Positions 13,401 through 25,598 of a DNA stretch of 64,000 nucleotides are shown piece after piece. Each line of letters begins with the position of its first letter. Within the stretch, counting starts at the first letter, position 1. The notes beneath the pieces are model-generated. The model was given only the letters and a program-made list of their open reading frames with translations. It made no database searches and had not been told where the DNA came from. This DNA is from Cyathus striatus (lineage: Eukaryota > Basidiomycota > Agaricomycetes > Agaricales > Nidulariaceae), in assembly GCA_025738555.1 (NCBI GenBank), contig JAOVFP010000015.1:868001-932000 (forward strand), read 5' to 3'. The translations under genes and the position numbers were made by a program.

Positions 13401-14324
13401 CTCCAGCACTCTTATGGACTTCGGGTGGATGATTTACACAATGTTTTAAGTGACGAATAAGTGTCTCCACTCGCCCTTGCAGCCATCCAATGTTTGGTGA
13501 TGCACCTTTTACTTCCCAAACTAATTTCAGTCAGTAACCTGAGTGTCATAAAAATAATTTAGAAACAGTTACATACGTGTTGCAAAGATCTCATCATCAG
13601 CTCTGGGCTGATGACGACGTCCTTCCTGAATATCTTTATTATCTTGTGCTACTGCTTTATGCCATGCAACTGTCCAGCAACGCTTGCAGTAAACCTTTGG
13701 GACCTTTGTTTCACCTCCTGTAACCGAATTTGGATCTCGAGGAGTTTGGTTGTAGCCCGGATGATCATAAAATTCAGATCGTGGATATTGATGGACTCTG
13801 AAGTCTGGTGGGAGCCTCATATCAGCAGGGAGAAACTCGAGTGCCTGTAGAGCAGGAAGTTGTATTGAATCTCGTATATATACAATTGAACTACACAAAT
13901 AAGAAGAATATTAAGCTGAAGATAACGGTAATGAAGTGAATTAAGTCCACAAAGGACAAACGATGGCACGGCAACAAACCAATGATGAGTACTAGATTAA
14001 TAGATCAGTCGTGTTCTTAATGTGAATAAGACTGAATGTCACAACGTACCAATAGTTTACTGAAACACTCGAGGTTTCCTGTCTCATTCAGCACAAATCT
14101 AATAGAAGTGTCAGTTGGACGAGGGAAAGCAGTGTGGCAGCGGCATGTATACCTGCTGTATTACCATACAATGCGACAGCTGGCCAACGGCTTAGATCAG
14201 CATCACATGACTGTACTGACAGACTCCCACGACATCTACACGATGATGTGGTATGTAGAACCACATGTATATCCACGTTGTATGGATGTGTTTGACATGG
14301 ACCCCCATGCCTTGCCCAACACTG
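10433..14324 (-). mobile_element. hAT transposon, copy A (inner, about 3.9 kb)
   Basis: The ends are CAGTGTTGTGCGGC at 10433 and ...GCCCAACACTG at 14324, imperfect terminal inverted repeats of hAT type (CAGTGTTG / CAACACTG). The transposase reads leftward. Flanking octamers (catgtgat and gttggcca) do not match. That fits insertion with loss of sequence from copy B, or rearrangement after insertion. Confidence 0.75.
10689..13898 (-). pseudogene. hAT transposase, copy A (one frameshift)
   Basis: Exons read from 13898 leftward. The N-terminal exon and the next one carry a BED-like zinc finger (CKRCW, then HLKHC after an intron) near the start of the 13470..12520 frame. A Ser-rich linker follows, then the core with FAIRVARLTASCGFPLVWVE and a hAT/DUF659-like IQFDGYTGGNHHHFIAF. 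Later exons encode the RPVITHWSSH region and the C-terminal hAT dimerisation block (CERLFSMFGITLTRLRSRMS), then an acidic tail ending at 10689. The proteins of this family cut and paste DNA with an RNase-H-like DDE site inside a helical insertion. Relative to copy B there is one extra base near 12187 that breaks the exon. Introns are about 55 nt, for example one interrupting the zinc finger. Confidence 0.8.
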
Positions 14325-17300
14325 GTTGGCCAGCTGTCGCATTGTATGGTAATACAGCAGGTATACATGCCGCTGCCACACTGCTTTCCCTCGTCCAACT
14401 GACACTTCTATTAGATTTGTGCTGAATGAGACAGGAAACCTCGAGTGTTTCAGTAAACTATTGGTACGTTGTGACATTCAGTCTTATTCACATTAAGAAC
14501 ACGACTGATCTATTAATCTAGTACTCATCATTGGTTTGTTGCCGTGCCATCGTTTGTCCTTTGTGGACTTAATTCACTTCATTACCGTTATCTTCAGCTT
14601 AATATTCTTCTTATTTGTGTAGTTCAATTGTATATATACGAGATTCAATACAACTTCCTGCTCTACAGGCACTCGAGTTTCTCCCTGCTGATATGAGGCT
14701 CCCACCAGACTTCAGAGTCCATCAATATCCACGATCTGAATTTTATGATCATCCGGGCTACAACCAAACTCCTCGAGATCCAAATTCGGTTACAGGAGGT
14801 GAAACAAAGGTCCCAAAGGTTTACTGCAAGCGTTGCTGGACAGTTGCATGGCATAAAGCAGTAGCACAAGATAATAAAGATATTCAGGAAGGACGTCGTC
14901 ATCAGCCCAGAGCTGATGATGAGATCTTTGCAACACGTATGTAACTGTTTCTAAATTATTTTTATGACACTCAGGTTACTGACTGAAATTAGTTTGGGAA
15001 GTAAAAGGTGCATCACCAAACATTGGATGGCTGCAAGGGCGAGTGGAGACACTTATTCGTCACTTAAAACATTGTGTAAATCATCCACCCGAAGTCCATA
15101 AGAGTGCTGGAGATGAACTAGTTATACGTGGATATGCAAAAAGCCCACGCAAACGTGATCACAATGTAGCTAACTTGGATGGTATTGAAATAGATCCATG
15201 CTTCCATCCTCTTCCACTTCCTTTTTGGCAGGGAACTCATCATTATCACCGCCATCTGCATTCCCAGCACCTCTTACCATTGATACTGGTGCAACACGTT
15301 TATCATCTGGCCCAGACTCTGCCAATACACTGCACAGAGCTCTTCTTTTTCAGCAATTACAGCAGCATAGCCCTGCTCAGTCAGCGCTTTCTAGTCTTCA
15401 TGGTAGTCCATTATTGGACTTCAACTCATTTTCATCCGAATCAGTATCTCAATTTATGCAAGGGTCTTCTCAAGATACTGACAACAGACAAAATTCAAAA
15501 CGGCGCAAAACGACTACATCAAAACGAAGCTCAAGTCACATGAGATTAAATTCTCCAGCTTTACCAGTTTGGAATACTTCCTTGCAAAATCGCTTTGCAA
15601 TCCGTGTTGCACGACTTACTGCTTCTTGTGGATTTCCTCTTGTTTGGGTCGAAAATCCAGAGTGGCATTCACTCTGTAATGAATTTATTCCAGGTTCTGA
15701 ACCAATTTCTCGCAAATCTTTAACTAACAATTGGATTCCAAAAGCTGTTAGAGCTTTCCGCGAGCAGGCAAAAGAATCTGCTCAAAATTCATCTGGATAT
15801 TCATATGCTACCATTCAATTTGATGGATACACCGGTGGCAACCATCATCATTTTATTGCATTTATGATTACAACCAATCTTCGTCGCGTCAGTGCTTCAA
15901 ACATTTTATTTATCTGCTCTAATCTATTCTCTAGGTTTTTACTGTTTATGTACATGATGCATCAAATGAGCGAAAATCTGCTGAAAATTTGAAGAAGCTC
16001 ATTTATTATGTCAAGAATATAATAGAAAATGAGTGGGGTCTCACTGTCATTGCTCTCACTTCAGATGGTTCAGGCGAGTCATCAAAGGCTAGAAAAGATG
16101 TTGTGAAGGAGTATCCAGAACTTATTGGGCCAGACTGTTATGCACATCAGGTTTGCCATTGATTATATACATTTTCGAGCTTATGTTGATATGATTTTAG
16201 ATTGCATTGGTATCAGGCGACTACTTTCGACATGATGCTACCACTCCACTACTCACATATTCAGATAAGGCCAGTGATTTAATATCTTGGCTAAGGAGCA
16301 AAACCCTTTTGCTCTCACGACTTCGCACTGTGCAGGAAGCTTTGAATAAATCCAAAGCATCCAGTAAACATAAAGTCCTTAGTATCATCCGACCAGTAAT
16401 CACACACTGGTCCTCTCACTTTTTAGCTTATAGTCGCCTTCTTGAGCTTAAACGGCCACTTGAAGTTCTTGTTGATAATGAAAATGAGGAGATGGACCCT
16501 GGTAATCGTTGTATTATGATTGGAAACCGGGCAGCAAAGCAGAAAGGACAGGTGATGATGGACATAATAGAAGACAGTCTGTTCTGGCACTCACTTGCTA
16601 GGTACGTCTGTCATGAATGTTATAATTCCTGTGCTCATTCAGTTTTATAAATAGAATAAAGAAGCATCTTGAACCACTTGCCCATGCCTCATGTATTATG
16701 CAAGATGCACATGCTCGTCTCGATCAAGTACCTCTTATTTTTGGCACACTGATGTGTGAATATGTGAATATGGCTGAAATGGATGGTGATAATGATGGAT
16801 TAATCCAAGCAATTATTGACAGTATTGAAAAAAGATGGGGAAAATGCGATCAGGAAGCATTTATTCTTGCTATTCTTCTTCATCCTGGCTTAAAGACTGC
16901 CCCATTTGCACAGAACTTACCACAACTTGTCCCAGCTTCTCTGTGGCATCTTTTGCGACGGCTATGGGCTAGATTCTACAATGAAGAAGTCCCCTCTGGC
17001 CTATTTAATGAATTCATGGACTATCTGCGATCTCGAGGTGTTTATTCTGCACTGACAGGGTACATTGAAAATTTACAAGATGTTAGTGTTCATAATATTT
17101 TCATTATTTATTTCTGCTAACACATGAGTTAGAGCGATCCACTCCTCATGTATGATGGTGTCTATCTTCCTCAATCCCCACTTCAGAAGATTGCATGTCG
17201 ACTTCTTTCCATCTGCTCAAACTCTGCATCTTGTGAACGCCTATTCAGCATGTTTGGAATAACATTGACTCGTCTCAGATCAAGAATGAGTACTAATGTT

Positions 17301-18075
17301 ATGGTTAATCTTGCAGAGCTTCGCATGCACTTACGTGATTTACATACGAAGCAAGGTTTGGTGAAGGAGCGTCTCAAGAGAAATATGACTTCACACACAC
17401 CTGTAACCTCTGTCAGATCAACTGATCAGATTGGTGATGATGACACGGTGGTTATTTCAGGACCTCCATGTGCTGATAGCACAGGTTTTGATGAAAACAG
17501 TATCCGTGCTCTTGGTTTGGAGGAGGATTCCAATGAATCCTCATCTGTTCGATCTCTTAGAGATATTGCAGATAAGATGGCAGAAGTAGCGTCTGGATGA
17601 TGAAGATGACGAAGATTTTACTTCAGATAGCTTTGACGAGCCTACAAAGATTTCTATTCGAGATCTTTTGATTTTAAAAATGCCTATTGGACTAACATAG
17701 TGTCTCAATCTTCGATTCGCAACTTGGATGATGAAATGGAGTTACATGAGCTGTTAGACCTTGATGCTGATGGGGACTTTGACGAAGAATTGGCTGATAT
17801 AACTCGTGCTTCACTGTAAATTCTTTTTATTCTCACTTGTATATTCTACACATGTACAGAAGGAGCATATATATGTTTTATTCAAGTAAAAAGCGAGCTA
17901 AATCACTGTGTTTAGTTGGTGCTCGGCTTGTGCATTTGCGCATCATCGCACATTTGATGCGCATCCATGGGTTTTACCTAAACGGGAAAATCCACATCCA
18001 CAGGCATGTATGTAAATCCACGTTCACGTGGAGATGTGGATGTCGCATGGATATCCACTGTGCCGCACAACACTG
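14325..18075 (+). mobile_element. hAT copy B, main body
   Basis: This is an inverted near-duplicate of 10433..14188, ending with the terminus CCGCACAACACTG at 18075. It carries its own transposase on the plus strand. The 8 bp outside (ctacgggc) do not match those before 10310 (tcgtcgac), so the original target duplication has been lost or was never made. Confidence 0.75.
14615..17817 (+). pseudogene. hAT transposase, copy B (three frameshifting deletions)
   Basis: This is the mirror copy of the copy A transposase with the same exon order: zinc finger at 14615..14936 and about 14990 onward, core up to about 15.9 kb, middle exons 16.0-17.1 kb, and the dimerisation block near 17.2 kb (CERLFSMFG). 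Against copy A it lacks one T in a T run near 15226, two bases (GC) near 17590 and one T near 17668. Each shifts the frame. The exon around 16.2-16.6 kb, broken in copy A, is intact here. Neither copy alone encodes a full transposase, although the two together cover every segment. Confidence 0.8.
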
Positions 18076-18962
18076 CTACGGGCCCATTCGCTACAATCTT
18101 GCCGAAAATCATGATCGAAAATTTAAACGGAGAATTTCAGGGTATTCATGCACGAAGTTTTACTTTTTCCTACCTCTGAATCTCGTTATGGGTTTGGGGG
18201 TTGGGTAGATATTACTACGTTCAAACAACATATCTAATAATAATAAAAGATTCATAAGGCGAAAGGATATGGTTAATGTCAGTAGTATCTCAGTGTTATC
18301 AACTCCGAACTGATCGCCGATCTTTTTCCTTAGAAACGATACAGAAATTAGCGTAGCGTATCGCGTTACGCCAACTTTGAATTCCCCTATTGTAGTTTGG
18401 CTTGGGGTGGCGCGTTCAAGGTGAGATTACAGTAATGCTTTACAATGTGCCATACTCGATGCATCCTCCACACATCTAACGCCAATTCTATGTATAACTA
18501 CAGAACAAAACGCGGCACTGGAGATTGCATAAATATCTTCCGTCACACGACCTTGTGTCAGTGACACAGATTTCAAATCAGTACGATGTGCGGCTGACTA
18601 GACACCACTTACTTCTTCTAAACTTGTCCATGTGATGCTGGCACTCGGATAGAATAAGGTCTGCTAAATTGTCCACTGTTGTACTCAGTGAAGAAATATT
18701 CATGTTTCTGCATTTGCGTATTCAGGTTAACCTCTGACGATTCACTGTTACAGCCTGCGATGCTGAATAAGACGGAAATTCGATCTAAGACTCCTGCAGT
18801 AATCCGCTTCTCTATCGGTAACGGAGAGCTGTCACTTCTCTATCTTCACCCAGAAGACTTCGAAGTTCGGCATGTATTTAAAGATAACCAACTAAAACCT
18901 GCGCGTATCAATGTTGCGTATTCACCATTCTCTCCCCGTCCTCCCTCCTGATCCAGTCCGAT
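18076..18962. other. Upstream region of the UNC93-like gene
   Basis: No gene is recognised. A plus-strand open frame from about 18.68 to 18.95 kb has no motif and probably lies in the 5' leader or promoter of the gene starting at 18963. Confidence 0.5.
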
Positions 18963-20881
18963 ATGAACGAAATAGTGGATAAGGAATATGGTCGCTCGTC
19001 CAGCGATACCTCGTCGGAACATCGAGCCTACGAAAGGCCTACAGGGCTTAAAGGCATTTACTACCACCCGCTGACTCAAGTTACCATGTTAGGCTTGGTC
19101 TGCTTCATGTGTCCAGGTACGACCGTAGCTTTATCTGACGCATAATATATTCTTACATCTATCATTACAAGGTCTTTTCAATGCCTTGAATGGTCTAGGG
19201 GGAGGTGGTCAAGTCGATCCCACTACTAGTGCAAACGCTAACGCCGCGCACTATTCTACATTTGCTGCTGGTGCATTCTTCTCTGGGTGAGCTTACACAT
19301 TCTTCTAGCAGTGGAAGCCCACTGATGTTGTATTTAGTTCCATAAACAATAAACTCGGCTCTCGCCTTACACTTCTACTTGGGAGCAGCGGATATGCACT
19401 ATATATCGGTTCATATCTGTAAGCCCACTCTTTCACCGTTAATTATCAAGATCTAACGAATTTATACAGAGCTCTGAACATACATCAAAATGCGCATGCG
19501 CGAGCCTTCGTAATTGCCGCAGGTACTATTCTAGGAGTGTGCGCTGGTTTACTCTGGACAGCGCAAGGATCTCTGATGTTAGCTTATCCAACTGAGTATC
19601 AGAAAGGGAAGTACATCGGAGTATTTTGGGCCATTTTCAATCTTGGAGCTGTTGTTGGCGCATCTGTGTCGTTGGGTCAGAACTTTCACTCCACCGTAAA
19701 TATGTGCTTGCTTGTTGTTCGGTTAACGCTGATTCGTTTTTAGGGTAACTCAGGTAAAATCGTTCGGTTCCTGTCAAATTTCACTACTTATGAATTATGG
19801 TTTTGTAGTTGGGAACGGAACATATGTATGTTTTGTGATACTCTTCAGTATGCCCTCGAGACTCGTAGTGACAACCTCTTTGGTACAGATTGGGTTCCTC
19901 GTCTTAACATTGATTGGCGTCACCATACCGCTTCTCATGGCAGACCCGAATAAAATGATCCGCACTGACGGTACGAGAGTCGCTTCCCCCCGCCATCCAT
20001 CCTGGAAAGTCGAGATATACAACCTGTGGTTAACACTCAAAACCGATCATATGATTTTGTTACTGTTCCCTATGTTTTTCGCATCAAACTGGTTTTATAC
20101 ATGGCGTGAGTGTCTTCTGCACAAATGTTGATATATCTAACTATTTTGTAGAATTCAATGAATACAATGATGCACTTTTCAACATTAGGGCGCGTTCATT
20201 GAACAACCTTGTATACTGGCTTGCTCAAATTGTAGGCTCGATCTCAATTGGACTTTTACTTGATCAGCGGCGTCTCAGCCGTAGATTGCGTGCATTTTCT
20301 GGATGGGCAATTCTACTTGCTATGGTATTCATTGTTCACATTTGGGCTTACTTCTACCAAAGGTCCGTTTTTTCTATATGTATCGTACTAAATGTCTTTA
20401 TACATCATTTAGGAAATATACCCGTGAATCAATTCCAGTGGACTCCCAGAAGATGGATATCTTAGACCATGGCTACGCTGGTAGAATATGGCTGTACATC
20501 TTTTGTGGATTGCTGGATGCGATGTGGCAAACTACCGCATATTGGATTATGGGAGCTCTGTCCAATGATCCAGCTAAACTGGCTTATTTGACGGGATTTT
20601 GTATGTTTAGGTCCTTCACGCAGATTGAAATTTTGTCTTACATTACTTTAGACAAATCGATTCAATCTGCTGGAGCTGCTGGAGTATGGAGAGCTGATGC
20701 AGTGCACTTACCGTGAGTTAAACGAGTTATTCTCCCTCGTAGATATGAATTAATAGGGCGCAGATTCATGAATGTGTTCATATCTACCTGGGTTCTTCTC
20801 ATTGCTGGTCTGGTGTTTGCTCTCCCCATGATCTGTATCCGCGTGAAAGAGCGCACCGATGTTACGGATGAGACTTTGTGA
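18963..20881 (+). CDS. UNC93-like major facilitator superfamily protein
   Basis: The model has eleven exons: 18963..19116, 19172..19286, 19338..19418, 19470..19695, 19744..19753, 19809..19825, 19889..20105, 20152..20362, 20413..20600, 20652..20712 and 20764..20881. They sum to 1,398 nt, an open frame of 465 aa ending in TGA, which supports the model strongly. The product is very hydrophobic with about ten to twelve membrane spans. Family signatures include the first span (TMLGLVCFMCPGLFNALNGL), the QGSLMLAYPTE motif and the internal SIGLLLDQRRLSRR loop. Fungal UNC93-like proteins are MFS-fold membrane proteins of unknown substrate, so no transport activity is claimed. Exons of 10 and 17 nt are unusual. 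One acceptor (20763) follows a closer AG that must be skipped to keep the frame. Confidence 0.9.
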
Positions 20882-22967
20882 CACAATGTACTGACTTTAT
20901 ATCAATATGAAGGCTCTTGCATCGATGTTAGTAATATACCGCGTTATCCAAGGAAAGGCATGGTCGAGTACTACAATTGTCCAGATAACTAAAACTTGTT
21001 CTTTTGGAACTGTCGTATGATTACTGTATTTTGTTGTTATTGTATTTTTTGTATTTCGTTTTATTGGTCTTATTGTTTTGGTATTTTCCCTCGAGGTGCC
21101 GAAAACCTTGGGGTCCCAGTGTAGCTGCGACTGAGAATCTTAGTTTCTAGCCGAGAAAGTAGGAAAACATGAGGAAATAATTCTCGTTGCACACCAGATA
21201 AGATGTCCGCATGCCACAGCAAGAACCGTCGATCGACTTGAGCCGTTCTTGGGTTGACTCTATTACGTCTTAATTCTAATGATTTCCGCTAGATTTCTGT
21301 CTGTTTCTGTGACCTGAATTGTTGTTGTTGTCGTAGTGGTAAGTATGGGAGAGACACACGGATCAAAGCGATCTGGCCTTCTCGTCTAAAGGAATCTGTA
21401 TTTGATCTGTATCGTCTTTATGAACCGTATGTGTTATAGGTATCCTATAGTATAGAGATATTCTACCTTACATGTCTACTAGTTTCGCTCTGTAGTATAC
21501 AAATACTACTACTTCACCAATAAGAACCTTCTCACTACTTCTATAATCCTATACTAGCCTGTAGAATAGCGTAGAACTACCCAGAGTACATTAGAACACT
21601 CTGGAACACTAGGATAACGCATATAAGTAGGACTACATAGGATACTCAATCATTATCTTTTTTACTTTCACACCCTTTACCTCAGTTCGAAGATTCGATA
21701 CTTAGAATATAGTATTAAAGGTACTGCAGTAGCTACCTAAAATACTATTAACGTACCGAGTTTGCTCTACGTTAAACCACTCGTTTACCTTGAGACTGTC
21801 ACTGACTCGCTCTGGCACTCTCGGAGATAAGAATACCACTTATCTCCATCGGTAAGCGCGTACTAAGTCTTCAATCAAGTCTTGAGATCGACTCGTTTCC
21901 GACCACATCGACAACTCAACACCCCGTAACACAGGTATATTCCATACTCTATTTCATTACTGACTACGTATATTCATAGGAATACACCAATACTATAGCT
22001 GAGCTATAACAGTATGCCTGCACACTGATAAACTTGCGAAATACAACATTGGCAAGAATATCATTTCCTTTTTTGATAAGGGGTTGGTTCAACAAAGCAT
22101 TATCGTTTTAACCCGTGAATTTGTGAAGAAAAACTAAGAGTAGGAAGAAAGTCCGTCAGAGTTGCGATTTCAACGCCGATCGTGAATTGTTCGAAAGACC
22201 GCCGTGCCGAGCTCCGAAGGTAAAGTCACGTGGATTAAATATGTTCGATTTCCAGCGTTTACTCGGCGTTTACAACCGTCTTTCTCTCAGACTTCCATGG
22301 CAACTCTCAACCTTTTCAGCTAATCTCTCCGCGGCCTGTTCTCTTTCGAATTTTGTCGATATCAACGCCAATTTTCTTACCACGAAGAAAATCCAATACT
22401 GCGTGTGAGCGGATAGGCTGAACTTGAAACCAGTCCAATTCTGGAATTTTTCGCTAGGTTTCATGTTGAGCAGGGAAAGTTTGAGGTGCGTGCTCACGAT
22501 GTAGACGACACGACCTAGACTTACAGGAACTCAAGACCAAACCTAATCCACGAAGAGCTATTTCCGTCAACTGCGTACCCGGTTCACATTCTATGAATCT
22601 AAATTAAGCTCATTTCCTTGCCTCGACCTCAGCACGGCGTATCCGATGCAGAAGACCAGAGTAGCGACCTTCATAGACCTCACAGGCGACATGAACAAAA
22701 TGCCCAACGAACGTGTGCAACAGGCAGGAACCAATGGTAGCCGGCGGTGGTTGCGTCATGATGGTGCTAATTTTGGAGTTTACTCTATGGCCGGCGGTAT
22801 CAATTCATTGCCCCCCCTCGAGGCACCATGCACTCGATAACGCCCGCTTGGTTACATGACATATAACCGTCTTCTATTCACCTATCCCTCCCACTTCCAA
22901 CCATCTTCTTCTTCCACCACATCGATCACATCCCCCCTTCCTCCCTTCCACCTCATAAACGCCCACA
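20882..22967. other. Intergenic region, UNC93-like to malic enzyme
   Basis: No gene is supported. It contains the T-rich 3' flank of the UNC93-like gene, an LTR-like block at about 21.43-21.93 kb, and the malic-enzyme promoter. Confidence 0.55.
21432..21931. repeat. Possible solo LTR or LTR remnant
   Basis: The block opens TGTTATAGG and closes CCCGTAACA, giving the TGTTA...TAACA ends expected of an LTR. It contains many short TATAG and TACTAC runs and a TATAAG box followed by a pyrimidine-rich stretch. No 5-bp target duplication was found, so the call is weak. Confidence 0.35.
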
Positions 22968-25598
22968 ATGGCGTTCCCAGCAAAGCTAGCAAACGTCAAG
23001 CCCCCACTCCCTCCACTCCGCCTCGCCCTGCGGGGGGACACGATCCTCACGCGCCCCCGATTCAACAAAGGCACAGCGTTCCCGCTCGCAGAGCGCCAGT
23101 CCTTCGGTCTCGTTGGAAGGTTACCCCAGAAAGTCAACAGTCTCGACGAGCAGTGCGATAGGGCGTATGAGCAGTTGCAAGCGAGGGAAACTCCGATAAG
23201 GAAGAATTCGTTCTTGCAGAGTTTGAAGGATCAGAATTGGACGTTGTATTATGCATTGATTTCGAGGCATTTGAAGGAGTTGGTGCCTATTATTTATACG
23301 CCTACGCAGGTATGTCTTTCTACCTTCACTCTTTCGCGTCTCTTAGTCTCCCCTCATGCTCCCCATACCTCCACCTTTATCTCATTCCTATGATCTTTTT
23401 CTCTCCCTCACGCTAACATCCCCCGCAGGCAGAAGCAATAATGAGATACTCCCACCTCTTCCGCCGCTCCGAAGGGCTCTACCTCACATTCACAGACCAA
23501 GACACAATGGAACGCGACTTTCTCGAACAAACGCAAGGACGCGAGATCGATTTATTCGTCGTCAGTGACTCTGAAGCGATTTTGGGGATAGGTGATCAAG
23601 GTGTTGGGGTGCGTTCTTTCTTGTTCTCGTTCTACTTGGTTGTTCTGTTTTCTTATGTTGGCTGTAGGGTATTGGTGTACGTTACTTACTCATGTGGGTT
23701 TTGTGAAATGGTTCTGATGGTGAATGGTAGATTTCTACGGCTAAATCAGTTATGTACACGTACGTCCTCATTCTCCCGCTCACCAACATCTTCTCCCTTG
23801 CCTTCTACCGTCGTACTTACGTGTCTTAGCTTGATAGGAGGCCTGGACCCAGCAAAATCAGTATCAGTCGTGCTCGACGTAGGGACGAACAATGGGAAAC
23901 TTTTGGATGATCCTTTGTATGTGGTAAGTGATGCGTTGGTATTGTGGGGAGTTTGGAATTGGGGTGATTGACGTGCTTATTCGTGTAGGGATGGAGGGAT
24001 AAGCGCGTAAGGGGAGAAGCTTATGACCAGTTTGTCGATAAGTGAGTACTTCTTTGGGTTCTTCGCGTCCCCCCCCCATTCTTCACATCGTAACACCCTC
24101 CGCCTGCGTCATTTTCTACCCTATAATCATCCCACTCTCCCACCCCCTTCTTCTCCGTCCTACCCCCTCCTCCCATCTTACTCCCTCTCAAACTTCTGCT
24201 GAACACAATCTAACGTCGCAACAACAGATTCATCCAGCTCGTCCGCAAACACCACCCACACTCGCTCCTCCACTTTGAAGATTTCGGAGTATCGAATGCG
24301 TATAGGCTGTTGGAGAGGTATAGGAGTGATCATGCGGTGTTTAATGATGATATGTACGTTTTTGTCCTTGCTTTTTGTTTGAGGTTGTTCTTTGGTGGGC
24401 ACTGGGGGTTGGTTGGTCTTTATGCACGCTCGTTGATTCGTTGTGTTTCGCTGTTCGAATTCCTCTTCTCTGTTGTGGAGCTTAGCTCCTTGTTCTTGTG
24501 TATCCTTACCTTCGAACGCATACGCATATGCGTTCTCCTTTCGTTCCTCCTTCCACTCCTTGTTTCCCCGTGCTAACTTAACATCCAGCCAAGGAACAGG
24601 CGCTGTAACACTCTCCTGCATAATGTCCGCCCTCGGCGTCTCCCCTCTCACCTCCTCATCCAAACCCAACAAACTCTCCGACCAGCGCTACGTAATCTAC
24701 GGTGCTGGCTCCGCCGGACTCGGTATCGCCAACCAGCTCCGAGATGCAATGGTCTCAGCGGACTCTATCTCCAGAGAAGAAGCCAACTCCAAATTCTACC
24801 TCATCGACCGATACGGTCTCTTGTCCGAACAAGAAGGCCTAGATCGCGAAGGCGGGTTGAGAGGAGAATATTGGCGCCCTAGGAGCGAGTCCTGGGATGG
24901 TTCGAAGAAGGGATTACTTGATGTCGTGGAGAAGGCTAAACCGACTGTGTTGATTGGGTGCTCTACTTCCGCGGGTGCGTTTACGCAGGACGTTGTTAAA
25001 GCCATGAAGGGTGGTTTGGGAGGGAAGTTGAGGCCTGTTATTATGCCACTTTCGAATCCTAGTCGGCTTGTGGAAGCTACACCGAAGGATATTTTGAATT
25101 GGGCCGATGGGGAGGCGCTTGTTGCGACTGGTAGTCCGTTTGGTACCGTAAAGATGGATGTGAAAGGGAAGGAGATTGATTTCAAGTACGTTTCTATCTA
25201 TCTAAACGAGCAAAGCATACTAACGGGATACATTAAGAATTGCGGAATGTAACAACGCACTAATCTACCCCGGGCTCGGCTTCGGCGCCATCCTCTCTCA
25301 ATCGCGTCAAATCACAGATACGATGCTTATCGCTGGCGCACAGCGCCTCGCTGCTCTATCGCCTGCCATCCGCGAAGATGGAGATTCAGCGAACTACGAA
25401 GGCGCTTCTTTGTTGCCGGATTTCGCTGATGCCCCGAGGGTGAATTTCGAAATTGGCGTGGCGGTTGCTGAGCAGGCTGTTAAAGAGGGGTCGGCGCAGG
25501 TTGAGCTTGGTGTGAATGAGGTTAGGGAGAAAGCTGGGGAGAAGGTTTGGGTGCCGGTTTATAGGGATTATGTGTTTGATAAGGAGGGGTTCCAGTGA
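22968..25598 (+). CDS. NAD-type malic enzyme (malate to pyruvate + CO2)
   Basis: The model has nine exons: 22968..23309, 23429..23608, 23668..23676, 23731..23759, 23830..23923, 23989..24041, 24228..24353, 24589..25185 and 25238..25598. They total 1,791 nt, 596 aa plus stop, the usual length for eukaryotic malic enzymes. Visible family motifs are ALISRHLKELVPIIYTPTQ with the catalytic Tyr, SEAILGIGDQG, the ISTAK lysine, VLDVGTNN, the metal-binding HFEDFG and FNDDIQGT, and the Rossmann motif IYGAGSAGLGIA, followed by NPSR and AECNNALIYPGLGFGA. The enzyme oxidatively decarboxylates malate, feeding pyruvate and reducing power. A basic, Pro/Leu-rich N-terminus could target mitochondria, but that is inference. 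The third exon is only 9 nt (Gly-Ile-Gly) and lies directly before the lysine exon. Two introns (24042..24227 and 24354..24588) are several times longer than the local norm. Confidence 0.95.

Larger units (their letters stand above)
10310..18075. mobile_element. Composite of two inverted, nested hAT transposons forming a giant palindrome
   Basis: Arms 10433..14188 and 14325..18075 are inverted copies of one another (paired positions sum to 28513 near the centre, 28508 at the outer ends after small indels). The 136-bp centre (14189..14324) ends with a 123-bp segment, 14202..14324, that is the exact reverse complement of 10310..10432. The simplest reading is copy A (10433..14324) inserted into copy B (10310..10432 plus 14325..18075). 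Copy B then lacks 13 bp at the junction that copy A still has. No 8-bp target duplication is visible for either copy. Confidence 0.8.

Noticed and set aside
14036..14477. Overlapping identical proteins on both strands at the palindrome centre
   Set aside because: This is a mirror artefact of the inverted hAT arms; the segment is terminal element DNA upstream of the transposases.
10425..18083. 8-bp target-site duplications around the hAT copies
   Set aside because: The octamers flanking each copy (catgtgat/gttggcca and tcgtcgac/ctacgggc) do not match in any pairing or orientation.
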